A stretch of 64,000 nucleotides of DNA. It comes from Paraburkholderia sp. PGU19. GTDB lineage: Bacteria > Pseudomonadota > Gammaproteobacteria > Burkholderiales > Burkholderiaceae. Position numbers and translations under genes: made by a program. Shown piece after piece: positions 26,571-35,640 of this stretch; position 1 is the first letter of the stretch, and the number at the start of each line of letters is the position of its first letter. The stretch covers positions 1,302,001 to 1,366,000 of the forward strand of contig NZ_AP023180.1 of the NCBI RefSeq assembly GCF_013426915.1, in the 5' to 3' direction. A model generated the notes under the pieces. That model had not been told where the DNA came from. It saw only the letters and a program-made list of their open reading frames with translations, and ran no database searches.

Positions 26571-27017
26571 ATGACAAAGGATTGCATCCACTCGATTGCC
26601 GTGCTGGCCGCCCTGGGAGCGGGACTCTGTTGCGCACCCGCGCATGCGCTCGACCTCGACGCGCAACTCGTCTGCAAGACCGACGCGCACACCTTCATTC
26701 AGCCGCTGCTCGACGATCAATACATCGACCCGAATCCGATGCGGGTCGAATCCAACTCGGTGAATGCGTTTCGCCCGAAGCACGGTCGCGATCTCACAGC
26801 GTTCGGCTTTCACGTCTACGCCGTGCTCGGCTATCAGCGCGACGACGCGATCTTCCGGCAAGGCACCGGCAAGGTGGAAGCCGATTCGATCTATGGCGTG
26901 GTCGTATCCGGTCCTTCGGAGTCAGTGCGCGTGCGTGTGCAACAGGCCGGCAGCGAAGCGACCGTCAAACAGGTATTGCCCTTCATCCTGACAGCGATCG
27001 TGTGCAGCGCCGGCTAG
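26571..27017 (+). CDS. Hypothetical secreted protein, 148 aa
   Basis: I do not recognise a function. The 148-residue product has a signal peptide (MTKDCIHSIAVLAALGAGLC, cleavage probably after AHA near residue 26), then a mature part with two Cys that could form a disulfide (VCKTDA near the start and IVCSAG at the end). It lacks further membrane segments and is probably periplasmic. The ATG at 26571 is favoured since the signal peptide begins there; an in-frame extension upstream is Arg/Ser-rich. Confidence 0.65.
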   Translation: MTKDCIHSIAVLAALGAGLCCAPAHALDLDAQLVCKTDAHTFIQPLLDDQYIDPNPMRVESNSVNAFRPKHGRDLTAFGFHVYAVLGYQRDDAIFRQGTGKVEADSIYGVVVSGPSESVRVRVQQAGSEATVKQVLPFILTAIVCSAG

Positions 27018-27284
27018 AACTGTTGTTATTCGCCCAAACGGTGCACGCTGCCATCAAACGGAAATCCCCTCCCAGCTAATCTCATCCGCGCAATTCATGC
27101 GTAGCGGGTTGATCGCGCGCCGCTTCACGGCGAACTTTCCAGCGATTGTTTCGATTTGATGACTCTTTCCTGCGATATGACGCAAGAGTCTGCTGCAGCA
27201 ACACGGCGTTAAATCGGACCCCGCGTTTTTCTATACTCGCCAGGCTGTTTTTCACTCATTGTCTGGAATAGCTGGAGCTTAACC

Positions 27285-28436
27285 ATGAAAAGAATTCCCG
27301 CCGCAGTTGCGGTGCTCGGCGCTTTGGCCGCAACGGGCGCGCACGCGCAAAGCTCGGTCACGCTGTACGGCATCATCGACGCGGGCCTGATGTACACCAA
27401 CAACGTGCAAAAGGGCGGCACGAGCGGCGCGCTGTTTCAGGCGACGAGCGGCACCATCAACGGCAGCCGCTTCGGCCTGCGCGGCGCTGAAGATCTGGGC
27501 GGCGGCTACAAGGCGATCTTCGTGCTCGAAAACGGCTTCAACGTGCAGAACGGCACGCTCGGCCAGCACAGCCGCCTGTTCGGCCGGCAGGCGTATGTGG
27601 GCCTCGCCAGCGCCAACTACGGCCAGCTCACGTTGGGCCGCCAGTATGACTCGCTGGTCGACTTCGTCGCGCCGCTGTCGGGCACGGCAGGCACCTTCGG
27701 CGACACGGGCTTCGCTCACCCGTTCGACAACGACAACCTCAACCACTCGGTACGGATGAGCAACGCCGTCAAGTACACGAGCAGCAACTACGCCGGCTTC
27801 AAGTTCGGCGCGTTGTACGCGTTCTCGAACAGCACCGACTTCGCGATCAACCGCGCGTACAGCGCAGGCGCGAGCTACCAGTGGGGTCCGTTGAACGTCG
27901 CGGCCGGCTATTTGCAGATCAACGGCTCGAACAGCACGACGAACACGGGCGGCGCGGTCGATACGGCTGAATCGGCCGCGAACGGGGTTGGCGGCTTCCA
28001 GGTCGGCGCAGGCGTCGAGCGCGTGTTCGGCGCGGGCATCAACTACGCGTTCGGTCCGGCGACGGTCGGCTTCGTCTACACGAACAGCCACTATCAGCAA
28101 ACCAACGCGTTCGCGATGACGAACGGCTCGATGCACTTCGACAACTATGAACTGAACGCCAAATATCAGTTCACGCCCGCCATCACGTTCGGCATCACCG
28201 ACACCTACACCGACGGCCACATCAGCGGCTCGCCGACCTTCGGTTCCGATCCGAAGTTCAACCAGGTCAATGCGCAGGCCATCTACGCATTCTCGAAGCG
28301 CACGGACGTGTACGCCGAAGCGATGTATCAGCACGCCATCGGACACCACTACGTCGCGTTCATCAACACGTCGGGCGGCGCGTCGTCAACGGCCAACCAG
28401 GTCGTCGCGACGATCGGCATGCGTCACCGCTTCTAA
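27285..28436 (+). CDS. Outer-membrane porin, Burkholderia type (first copy)
   Basis: A 383-residue general diffusion porin of the Gram-negative type common in Burkholderiales. The signal peptide ends at GAHA, and the mature protein starts with QSSVTLYGIIDAGLMY. The eyelet-type stretch SRFGLRGAEDLGGGYKAIF follows, and the C-terminal strand ends in Phe (VVATIGMRHRF) as needed for BAM recognition. A -10-like TATACT lies about 55 bp upstream and GGAG about 8 nt before the ATG. A terminator follows directly, so it is probably a single-gene unit with strong expression. Confidence 0.94.
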   Translation: MKRIPAAVAVLGALAATGAHAQSSVTLYGIIDAGLMYTNNVQKGGTSGALFQATSGTINGSRFGLRGAEDLGGGYKAIFVLENGFNVQNGTLGQHSRLFGRQAYVGLASANYGQLTLGRQYDSLVDFVAPLSGTAGTFGDTGFAHPFDNDNLNHSVRMSNAVKYTSSNYAGFKFGALYAFSNSTDFAINRAYSAGASYQWGPLNVAAGYLQINGSNSTTNTGGAVDTAESAANGVGGFQVGAGVERVFGAGINYAFGPATVGFVYTNSHYQQTNAFAMTNGSMHFDNYELNAKYQFTPAITFGITDTYTDGHISGSPTFGSDPKFNQVNAQAIYAFSKRTDVYAEAMYQHAIGHHYVAFINTSGGASSTANQVVATIGMRHRF

Positions 28437-28475
28437 AGCGACACCGCTTCAACTATCCGGGATTTGCGTTTCGAA

Positions 28476-28507
28476 GCCCGCCGCGATCTGCGCGGCGGGC
28501 TTTTTTT
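28476..28507 (+). terminator. Rho-independent terminator after the first porin gene
   Basis: Stem GCCCGCCGCG / CGCGGCGGGC with the short loop ATCTG is followed by seven T. It lies 40 bp after the porin stop. Confidence 0.9.
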
Positions 28508-28652
28508 GCGTGCGCGTCGCGCCGCATCGTTCTGCGAGACGGAAGGCTGCCTTCCAGATCCGGCCGTTTTTCTCCACGTGTGCGATCCGTAGACTTGTTT
28601 TGCCGGTTCATGCAATACGGCCGGCATCCTCGGATTGCTATTGGAGAACGTC

Positions 28653-28952
28653 TTGAAGTCCACAGTTGCCGCCGCTGTCGCCATGTTGGCAGCGGCCTTG
28701 CTCGCCGCCGCCCCCGCCCTCACGCAGGCGCAGGAACCCAGCACACGCGTCACGCGCACACAGGTCCGCCAGGAACTCGCCGATCTCGCGTCCGTCGGCT
28801 ACCAGGCGGGAGGCGGCGAAGACCCGACCTATCCGTCGAAGGTGCAGGACGCGATGCAGCGGCTCGCCGCCAAACGCGCCGCCGAATCCACGTATGGCGC
28901 GGGCACGTCGGGCTCGTCGCAGACGGGCGTGCGGCAATCTGCCGCGCAGTGA
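28653..28952 (+). CDS. DUF4148 periplasmic protein (first copy)
   Basis: A 99-residue DUF4148 protein, a small secreted family abundant in Burkholderia. The signal peptide ends around TQAQ, then comes the family core TRTQVRQELADLASVGY with YPSKVQDA downstream. The start is TTG at 28653 (KSTVAAAVAM after it), behind TTGGAG; it aligns with the MKS start of the second DUF4148 protein at 57684. Function is unknown; expression of such proteins often responds to stress, which is general knowledge of the family and not visible here. Confidence 0.8.
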   Translation: MKSTVAAAVAMLAAALLAAAPALTQAQEPSTRVTRTQVRQELADLASVGYQAGGGEDPTYPSKVQDAMQRLAAKRAAESTYGAGTSGSSQTGVRQSAAQ

Positions 28953-29367
28953 TGATTAGCGCAGTGCCGCGTAATTGCGGCACTTTCACGCGTTGCGGGC
29001 GCTGCATGACGTGCGCGCCCCGGCATCCTTATTGTACGAACGACCGTGCGTCAATATCGAAACCGCACGGTCGATCGCAGCAAATTCAGCCAAATCACGT
29101 CATTTAACGCGCAAACCGCGCGCTTCTTCTAGCTTCCGTTTAGCGCTTAATCACGCCACCGCAAGCGGATTGACTCCAAAAACAACGATTAGACCGCAAA
29201 CTCAATCCGGCTTTGTGCATCGCACCATATTTTTGTCTATAGTGGTGGGTGGAGATGTCTTTCGCATCCGCGAAAACGCTGATTATTGACGGATAGTCCG
29301 CCCAAAGCGGACACCAGCCCGCCGCGGCCCATCAGGCTCGCGGTCGCTCAGGCGAGGAGAAATCACA
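28953..29367. other. Intergenic region with a weak terminator-like hairpin
   Basis: The 415-bp gap begins with the hairpin GTGCCGC / GCGGCAC (28964-28983, loop GTAATT) followed by three T, a weak terminator for the DUF4148 gene. The middle is AT-richer than its surroundings (around 29080-29240), including a promoter-like TTTTTGTCTATAGT near 29229. I see no further gene. Confidence 0.5.
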
Positions 29368-29706
29368 ATGTTCGATGCCGAAATCGCCGCAAAACTGCTG
29401 AACCGGTGGACGGTCAGGCCGCCGGCCGTGCATTGCGACAGCTATCTGGATCTGCTTCGCGAGGGGAACCTGAACTTCACCCATCAGATGGGCCGCGCGA
29501 CACCGGGCGGCGTCGCTTCAGAGAGTCTCTTCGATCTCGAATCACTCGTATTCGTCGACGGCTCGCGCGCACTTCGCCTGAAAGCGCCTGGCGCGACGCC
29601 GGACTGGACGCAGTGGGCCGCGTTCGAGCCGCCGCTGAGCCCGGTGTCGAGTATGGCCGAGCCGTTCGCCGACGAGTCCTGCACGCTCGAGGCGCCCGAA
29701 CGCTGA
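29368..29706 (+). CDS. Hypothetical protein, 112 aa
   Basis: I do not recognise this protein. It is 112 residues, soluble and acidic, beginning MFDAEIAAKLLNRWTVRPPA. A GAGGAGAA ribosome site lies about 7 nt before the ATG. There is no signal peptide, membrane span or known motif. A promoter-like sequence and AT-rich leader precede it. It converges with the DUF72 gene 17 bp downstream. The good ribosome site and codon use support a real gene. Confidence 0.6.
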   Translation: MFDAEIAAKLLNRWTVRPPAVHCDSYLDLLREGNLNFTHQMGRATPGGVASESLFDLESLVFVDGSRALRLKAPGATPDWTQWAAFEPPLSPVSSMAEPFADESCTLEAPER

Positions 29707-29723
29707 GTCACGCCTATACGCTG

Positions 29724-30548
29724 TTATTGCGCCGCCTTGATCCGCTCGATGAGCGCCATCGCGGCGGCGGGATTGTGCGCCTTGTGCCCGCTGATCACGA
29801 ACAGGTAGACATCGCGCGCCTTCTTCGGCGCGGCGCGGGCATAGGTGTCGAGATCGTCGGGCGCGCCGCCCGCGGCCCAGGTCTGCGCGCGCTCGGTCCA
29901 CTTGTCGAGCGCCTTCTTTGCGTAGCCGTGCGGATTCGCCTCTTCCGTGCCCATGATGCGCGCATAGACGAACGACGCCGTCGGATCGGCGATCTGCGGA
30001 TACTTCGAATCGCCCGCTACGACAATCGCGACGCCATGCTTGCGCGCCAGCGCGACGAACGCCTCGTCACAGAAACTCTCATGACGCACTTCGACGGCAT
30101 GGCGCAAGGTCTGCCCATCGACCTCCGCCGGCAACAATTCGAGGAAGTTGCCGAAGTCATCGGCATCGAACTGTTTGGTTGGCGGGAATTGCCAGTTGAT
30201 CGGGCCAAGCTTGTTCTTGAGTTCGAGCACGCCGCTCGCGACAAAGCGCTCGACGGAATCGCGTGCTTCCGCCAGCACGCGCCGATGCGTCGCGAAGCGC
30301 GGCGCCTTTAACGCGAACACGAAGTCGTCGGGCGTCTCGTCGTGCCACTTCACAAAGGTGGCAGGCTTTTGCGAGCCGTAGAACGTGCCGTTGATCTCGA
30401 TCGCCGTGAGCTGGCGGCTCGCGTATTCCAGCTCGCGTTTCTGCGCGAGCCCTTTCGGATAGAACACGCCGCGCCAGGGTTCGAAAGTCCAGCCGCCAAT
30501 ACCGACACGAATACGCGTTGCCTTCGCCGTCTTTTTTCGAGTAGTCAT
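29724..30548 (-). CDS. DUF72 (YecE-like) protein
   Basis: A 274-residue DUF72 protein, a TIM-barrel-like family of unknown biochemical role. Family stretches are IGGWTFEPWRGVFYP near the N-terminus, AIEINGTFYGSQ, FVFALKAPR, NKLGPINWQFPP and AVEVRHESF. Length is near the family norm. It starts at 30548 with a Lys/Arg-rich segment of about a dozen residues before the conserved domain. It is preceded by about 90 bp of spacer from the SDR gene on the same strand. Confidence 0.9.
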   Translation of the reverse strand: MTTRKKTAKATRIRVGIGGWTFEPWRGVFYPKGLAQKRELEYASRQLTAIEINGTFYGSQKPATFVKWHDETPDDFVFALKAPRFATHRRVLAEARDSVERFVASGVLELKNKLGPINWQFPPTKQFDADDFGNFLELLPAEVDGQTLRHAVEVRHESFCDEAFVALARKHGVAIVVAGDSKYPQIADPTASFVYARIMGTEEANPHGYAKKALDKWTERAQTWAAGGAPDDLDTYARAAPKKARDVYLFVISGHKAHNPAAAMALIERIKAAQ

Positions 30549-30637
30549 GGTTCACGCCTTGGCGCATGCCGCGCGAGAGCAATGATGCACAGAATAGACG
30601 ATGCAGGCCGTCATTTCCGCAACGGCACATCGTCGCA

Positions 30638-31489
30638 TCACGCCATTCGAAAGCGGACAACGCGCGGCGCGCTCGTTCCTTTGCGGCGCCGCGTGAACGA
30701 ACCGAAGATCAGAACACCGCCGCCGCCATCGGCGCGCAACGCCGCGCCATTGGTCGCCGACGACAGTTCCGAGCACACGAACACGACCATGTTTGCAATT
30801 TCTTCGGGCGTCGTGAAGCGCTTTAGGATCGAGCTGGGCCGGGCCTGTTCGAAGAACTGCTTTTCGAATGCCTCGAAGTTCTGTCCGCCCGAGAGCTTGT
30901 CGATGAATTCCTCGACACCATCCGAACTGGTCGGCCCCGGCAACACCGAGTTGACCGTCACGGCCGTGCCCGTGCAGGTTTCGGCGAGACCGCGTGCGAG
31001 CGCGAGTTGTGCGGTCTTGGTCAAGCCGTAGTGAATCATCTCGGTTGGAATCTGGATGCCGCTTTCGCTGCTGATGAACACGACGCGCCCCCAGTTCTTC
31101 TGCTTCATGCCGGGCAGATAGGCGCGCGACAGCTGCACGCCCGACATCACGTTCACGTTGAAAAAGCGCAGCCACTCTTCATTCGAGATTTCTTCGAACG
31201 GCTTCGGATCGAAGATGCCCATGTTGTTGACGAGAATGTCGACCTGCGGAAAGCGCTCGACGAGCCGCGCGACTTGCGCCGCGTCCGACACATCGCCGGC
31301 GAATCCTTGCACGGTCGCGTCGGGCACTTGCGCGCGCAGTGTTTCGATGGCGTGATCGACCGATTGCTGCGAGCGGCCGTTGACGATCACGCTCACGCCT
31401 TCGCGCGCGAGCCCGACGGCGATCGCATGGCCGATGCCTTTGGTGGAGCCCGTTACGAGCGCAAGCTTGTTTCTGATCTTGAGATCCAT
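30638..31489 (-). CDS. Short-chain dehydrogenase/reductase (SDR)
   Basis: A 283-residue classical SDR. The cofactor motif TGSTKGIG lies at residues 13-20, NNMG is near 90, and the catalytic Ser and YGLTK (Tyr-x-x-x-Lys) follow at about 140-160, so an active oxidoreductase is expected. The C-terminus after DGG is about 25 residues longer and more Arg-rich (FTRRRKGTSAPR) than in typical members, so a late frameshift or altered end is possible. The start ATG at 31489 (MDLKIRNKLALVTG) is chosen over one five codons upstream. The substrate is unknown. Confidence 0.88.
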   Translation of the reverse strand: MDLKIRNKLALVTGSTKGIGHAIAVGLAREGVSVIVNGRSQQSVDHAIETLRAQVPDATVQGFAGDVSDAAQVARLVERFPQVDILVNNMGIFDPKPFEEISNEEWLRFFNVNVMSGVQLSRAYLPGMKQKNWGRVVFISSESGIQIPTEMIHYGLTKTAQLALARGLAETCTGTAVTVNSVLPGPTSSDGVEEFIDKLSGGQNFEAFEKQFFEQARPSSILKRFTTPEEIANMVVFVCSELSSATNGAALRADGGGGVLIFGSFTRRRKGTSAPRVVRFRMA

Positions 31490-31812
31490 CTGGTTTCCTT
31501 TCAATCGTGCGATAAACGGATCGCGGACAAGACGCGCGCAACGCGCTATCGTCCCGCATCATGACGCTGCATTCGCGAGTGTAGGACCGTGATAAAAATA
31601 TTGCAGTCGGCGGGACGGATGTCGCGCGCGGCGCCCGCGATCACTGAGAAGTCGGCATCCTGGGCGATTTCTGGCACGATTGTTCAAACAGTACTAGCAT
31701 CCGACTGACATTCGCCGGGCGCACGAGAACACATTCATGCATAACGCGTGACCATCCGGCGCAATGTCCAGATAACGAGTTATCCACGCATCGAGGATAC
31801 GAAGAGACGCTC
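31490..31812. other. Divergent intergenic region
   Basis: This 323-bp gap lies between the SDR gene (minus) and the second porin gene (plus). It probably carries a promoter for each. No RNA gene, repeat or convincing small coding frame was seen. Confidence 0.45.
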
Positions 31813-32925
31813 ATGAAAACACGCACCCGGCTCGCCGCGCTGCTCGCGCTCGCCTCTCCCGTCGCGTTCGCGCAGAACAGCGTGACGCTCTATGGCCGCA
31901 TCGATGGCGGCATCCAGTATCTAAACCACATCGCGACGCCTTCGGGCGGCAGCACCTCAAGCTGGACGGCCGAAGGCGGCGACTGGGGCACCAGCATGCT
32001 GGGCTTCAAGGGATCGGAAGATCTTGGCGGCGGGATGTCGTCGGTGTTCGATCTGGAAACGGGACTGCAAATAATGAACGGCACCACGAGCGGCGGCCGC
32101 TTGTTCTCGCGCCGCGCGTATGTCGGACTTGCTGATAAACGCTACGGTCAGATTCAGGCAGGCCGAAACCTGTTTATCGATAGTGACGGTGTGTGGGAAT
32201 TCGATCCGTTCGTGCAGCAGGCTTTCTCGTCGGCATCGCTTGTGCGTGGGCGCAACTGGCAACAGACGAGCAATAACATCGAGTATCACAGCCCCGTCTT
32301 TCACGGCTTCGATGTGCAAGGACAATACGCGTTGGGCAACCAGGCCGACGGCTTCAATCGAGGCGCGCCCGGCGAGTTCGGACGCTCGGACGGCATCATG
32401 CTCACGTATCACTCGCAACTGTTCGACGTGCGCGGCATCTACGACGAACTGCGCGACGTGAATGGACGCATGACCAACGTCTTCACGAGTTCGCGCGAAT
32501 ACTTTGTCGGCGCGAATGTGCGTGTATCGAAGGTGAAGATTCAGGGCGCCTATACGCACCTCGCCGCGCCTGATACGCCAGCCGGCCTCGCCGACAGCGC
32601 CGACTACTACTGGCTTGGCGCAACGTGGGAAGCCACGCATCAATTCGCCGTGACGGCGGCGGCCTTCTACGTCCATCTGAGCGAAGGCTCCGGCGACGCG
32701 ACGCACGACCCCGCCGGACACGCGACGATGTTCGTGCTCGGGTCCACCTACAACCTGAGCCAGCGCACTTTCCTCTACGGCACGGTTGCCTACATGCGCA
32801 ACAGCAGCCACGCGAACTTCTCGCTGCTCGCGACCTCGCGCGATGCGACGGGCAGCGCGAACACGAACCCGTTGCCAGGCGAATCGCAAACGGGCGCCTA
32901 CGTCGGCGTGATGCACGTCTTCTGA
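31813..32925 (+). CDS. Outer-membrane porin, Burkholderia type (second copy)
   Basis: A 370-residue porin related to the one at 27285. The signal peptide ends with AFA, and the mature protein starts QNSVTLYGRIDGGIQY. The conserved GFKGSEDLGGGMSSVFDLE and RAYVGLADKRYG stretches are present, and the last strand ends in Phe (GVMHVF). Its loops differ considerably from the first porin, so solute preference may differ. It is followed by about 290 bp without a clear gene. Confidence 0.93.
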   Translation: MKTRTRLAALLALASPVAFAQNSVTLYGRIDGGIQYLNHIATPSGGSTSSWTAEGGDWGTSMLGFKGSEDLGGGMSSVFDLETGLQIMNGTTSGGRLFSRRAYVGLADKRYGQIQAGRNLFIDSDGVWEFDPFVQQAFSSASLVRGRNWQQTSNNIEYHSPVFHGFDVQGQYALGNQADGFNRGAPGEFGRSDGIMLTYHSQLFDVRGIYDELRDVNGRMTNVFTSSREYFVGANVRVSKVKIQGAYTHLAAPDTPAGLADSADYYWLGATWEATHQFAVTAAAFYVHLSEGSGDATHDPAGHATMFVLGSTYNLSQRTFLYGTVAYMRNSSHANFSLLATSRDATGSANTNPLPGESQTGAYVGVMHVF

Positions 32926-33213
32926 CCGAGGCCGTCATTCGTATGAACAATGGCGGGCACATTCCACTTTGGCATCGACCTCATGCCAATGCCGGAATAC
33001 CCCCCGCTGTCCCGCGATTCGAGTAGTACTTCGATATGCGGCGCTTGACCACGCGCAAGACAACCCGTATTTGCCTACTATTGAATCTCACACTGATTCA
33101 ACCTGAGACGGAAGCCAGAGATCAACACGCGCATTCGCGCTCACCGCATCTCTCCAGGTCGATTTCGATCGCAGCAATCGCGCTCCTGCCACTGACGGGC
33201 TTGCTTCCGGCCC

Positions 33214-33333
33214 ATGTTCAGTTTCCACAACGGCAATGAGAAAGAACGTGGCACGCACGACATCAATGTCGTGATGCGCGACACGCCAGCGAACGCTGCC
33301 GCAGCGATTTCAACCTTGAAGGAGGTGCCATGA
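33214..33333 (+). CDS. Possible small protein, 39 aa
   Basis: A 39-codon frame from ATG 33214 (MFSFHNGNEKERGTHD) to a TGA that overlaps the ATG of the next small frame (ATGA at 33330-33333). That overlap is the main support, since coupled pairs of this kind are usual in real operons here. There is no clear ribosome site and no recognised motif. It could equally be non-coding leader. Confidence 0.3.
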   Translation: MFSFHNGNEKERGTHDINVVMRDTPANAAAAISTLKEVP

Positions 33334-33509
33334 AAAGCCCCATCTATGAAGAGCGTCTCGAACTGCTTGGCTTGATCGCGCGCGAAGCGCTCGGCATCGA
33401 GGAACTGAACGAGCATCCGGATGTGCTCGCCGCGCTGGAAGCGGCCTACGACGCCGGGCTGTGGGTCGGCCATAGTGTGGGCCGGCGTGAGGAAGCCTGT
33501 GTAGGCTGA
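33330..33509 (+). CDS. Small hypothetical protein, 59 aa
   Basis: A 59-codon frame from ATG 33330 with a near-ideal ribosome site (AAGGAGG, 4 nt before the ATG). The product is soluble and acidic, with a strongly helical pattern (ERLELLGLIAREALGIEELN and VLAALEAAYDAGLWVGH). Third codon positions are G/C-rich as in neighbouring genes. It is followed by a terminator-like hairpin at 33523. I do not recognise the family. Confidence 0.6.
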   Translation: MKSPIYEERLELLGLIAREALGIEELNEHPDVLAALEAAYDAGLWVGHSVGRREEACVG

Positions 33510-33522
33510 TGGGACTTGTGAC

Positions 33523-33553
33523 GCGCGGGCCGTGCGGACAGCCCGCGCGCTTT
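33523..33553. terminator. Candidate terminator between convergent genes
   Basis: Stem GCGCGGGC / GCCCGCGC around a 10-nt loop, followed by GCTTTGTG. It lies between the small gene ending at 33509 (plus) and the ketopantoate-reductase-like gene ending at 33579 (minus). The T-run is poor, so the call is tentative. Confidence 0.4.
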
Positions 33554-33578
33554 GTGCACCAACACAACACCGCGCCAG

Positions 33579-34607
33579 TTACGCAGCCTTCGCGCTCGGC
33601 GCAGCGTGTTCCGGCTTGGCTGCTGGCGCGCCATCCTTCTGCTGCGCGATCTGCTCGCGCAGCTTGATCAACGCGAGAACGGTATCGATGGTCGGCGTTT
33701 CATGCCCGACCAGCCGACCCATTTCCTGCACGACGGTCAGCAGCGGATCGATTTCCATCGGACGTCCCGCTTCGAGATCCTGCAGCATCGAGGTTTTGTG
33801 CGCGCCCACCGCGCCCGCGCCATCGATACGCCGTTCGACATCCACGCGGAAATGCACGCCGAAGCGATCCGCCACGGATTTCGCTTCGAGCATCATCGTC
33901 TTCGCGACGGCGCGCGTGCCGACGTGACTCGTGATGACATCGAGCGTCGCGTGTGTCAATGCGCTGATCGGGTTGAAGCACAGATTGCCCCACAGTTTCA
34001 GCCAGATTTCATCGCGGATGTTGTCGCGAATGGGCGCGTCGAGCCCCGCTGCGACCATGATCTGCGACAGCGCTTCGACGCGCGGAGAACGCGTGCCGTC
34101 CGGCTCGCCGATTGGAAACTTCTTGCCGTATACATGCTTGATCACGCCCGGCTCGACGATCTCCGCCGCGGGATAGACGACACAGCCGATCGCGCGCTCC
34201 GGTCCGAGCTTCTGCCATTGCGTGCCGCCCGGGTCGATGCTTTCGAGCGTCGTGTTCGCGAACTCGCCGCCATGCTTGTAGAAGTACCAGTATGGAATGC
34301 CGTTGACGGCCGTCACGATGGCCGTCTCGGGCCCGAGCAGCGGCTGCATCGCGTCGACGACGCCCGGCACTGAATGCGCCTTCAGCGCGATGATCACGTA
34401 GTCCTGCGGCCCCAGCTCGCGCGGGTCCGACGAACAACGCACGTTGACGACACGCTCGGTATCGTCGATCAGCAGACGCACGCCGTTGCGTTGCATTGCG
34501 GCAAGATGCGGGCCGCGAGCGACGAAACTGACGTCCGCGCCCGCACGCGCCAGTTCCGCGCCGACATAGGCGCCAATCGCGCCGGCTCCATAAACACAGA
34601 TCTTCAT
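33579..34607 (-). CDS. 2-dehydropantoate 2-reductase family protein
   Basis: A 342-residue member of the ApbA/PanE family. It begins with the NAD(P)-binding motif GAGAIGAYVG at residues 7-16, followed by the family stretches VIIALKAHSV, AVNGIPYW, and the C-terminal helical domain with WLKLWGNLCFNPISALT (Lys and Asn of the catalytic set) and SMLQDLEAGRPMEID. The canonical role is NADPH reduction of ketopantoate to pantoate. Paralogues next to catabolic genes often act on other 2-oxo acids, and its place after an FAH-family gene and frc suggests such a variant. The last 20 residues are Ala/Pro-rich. Confidence 0.87.
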   Translation of the reverse strand: MKICVYGAGAIGAYVGAELARAGADVSFVARGPHLAAMQRNGVRLLIDDTERVVNVRCSSDPRELGPQDYVIIALKAHSVPGVVDAMQPLLGPETAIVTAVNGIPYWYFYKHGGEFANTTLESIDPGGTQWQKLGPERAIGCVVYPAAEIVEPGVIKHVYGKKFPIGEPDGTRSPRVEALSQIMVAAGLDAPIRDNIRDEIWLKLWGNLCFNPISALTHATLDVITSHVGTRAVAKTMMLEAKSVADRFGVHFRVDVERRIDGAGAVGAHKTSMLQDLEAGRPMEIDPLLTVVQEMGRLVGHETPTIDTVLALIKLREQIAQQKDGAPAAKPEHAAPSAKAA

Positions 34608-34763
34608 CTATCTGCTCCCATTCCAAGAAGTGATCAGTGAGATCGAGCCGGGCGCCTCGCGACGCAGCGCGCGATCGTCATTGTCGATTCATGGTCGACT
34701 CATTGGCGATGACGCGTCCGGCTCTCATTGCATGCTCGGTGCGTGTTCCTCAGTGCGCGTTCT

Positions 34764-35561
34764 TCAGGCCGCCGTCTCGAGCTGCCTTGCGACGGCGAGC
34801 TGATTCGGCAGCGCGCCGATACCGTCGATCGATACGACGACCGTCGAGCCGTCCTTGATCGAGCCGACGCCGATCGACGTCCCGCATGCGATCACATCGC
34901 CGGGCATCAGCGTCATGTCGTGCGAGATCATGCTGACCTGTTCGGCCGGCGTGAAGATCATGTCGGAGATCGGATAGTTCTGCCGCTCGACTTCGTCGAG
35001 ACGCGTGACGACGTTCGCGTTGCGCCAGTCGAACTGAGTTTCGATCAGAGGGCCGATGCAACTGAACGTATCGAAGCCTTTCGAGCGGCACCATTGCGCG
35101 AAATTCGGGTCTTCGTTCAGCAGATCGACGGCTGTGACGTCATTGATGCAGGTGTAGCCGAAGATGTAGTCGTCCGCTTCTTCGGGCGAGACATTGGTGC
35201 AGCGTTTGCCGATCACGATGCCGAGTTCGCCTTCGTAGGCGATCTTGCCGCTATAGCCTTTGGGGCGGCGAATGGGCGCGCCGGGGCCGATCACGGACAT
35301 CGGCGGCTTGATCAGAAAGAGCGGATGCGACGGCGCCGCCTTGCCGAGCTTCTGCGACAGCGCATGAAAGTTGTTCCAGAGCGCGACCACCTTGGTCGGC
35401 AGGCAGGGGCTCAGCAACTCGACGCCGTCCTGTTGCCACTGCTTGCCCGTCGCTGTTGCCTCGCCGAACATGTCACCTTCGAATTCGGCGATGCTGCCGT
35501 TGTCGAGCACGCCGAAACCGATATGACCTTGCGGCTGCCGGAAGCGTATCCACGATGTCAT
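34764..35561 (-). CDS. Fumarylacetoacetate hydrolase (FAH) family protein
   Basis: A 265-residue FAH-superfamily enzyme. The metal-binding Glu pair and Asp are in YEGELGIVIGK and FGYTCINDVTA, and the late DVIACGTSIGVG matches the family C-terminal motif. Such enzymes hydrolyse, decarboxylate or hydrate 2-oxo acids and related compounds. The ATG at 35561 has TGGAGA about 9 nt upstream and is preferred over a longer frame. It is 79 bp downstream of frc copy 1 on the same strand and may be co-transcribed with it, but its substrate and any link with oxalate are unknown. Confidence 0.87.
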   Translation of the reverse strand: MTSWIRFRQPQGHIGFGVLDNGSIAEFEGDMFGEATATGKQWQQDGVELLSPCLPTKVVALWNNFHALSQKLGKAAPSHPLFLIKPPMSVIGPGAPIRRPKGYSGKIAYEGELGIVIGKRCTNVSPEEADDYIFGYTCINDVTAVDLLNEDPNFAQWCRSKGFDTFSCIGPLIETQFDWRNANVVTRLDEVERQNYPISDMIFTPAEQVSMISHDMTLMPGDVIACGTSIGVGSIKDGSTVVVSIDGIGALPNQLAVARQLETAA

Positions 35562-35640
35562 CGAAACTGTCTCCACAAATTTTTTATCGACCGACACGGT
35601 GAATACGCCCGCGTCACGAGTTTGAATCGGGTTTGATTCT

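Noticed and set aside
30638..30720. Frameshift at the 3' end of the SDR gene
   Set aside because: The C-terminus is longer and more basic than usual, but no alternative frame restores a better family end, so a frameshift cannot be supported.
33036..33239. 67-codon frame starting MRRLTTRKTTRICLLLNL
   Set aside because: It has no ribosome site and atypical codon use, overlaps the start of a better-supported small frame and has no recognisable feature.
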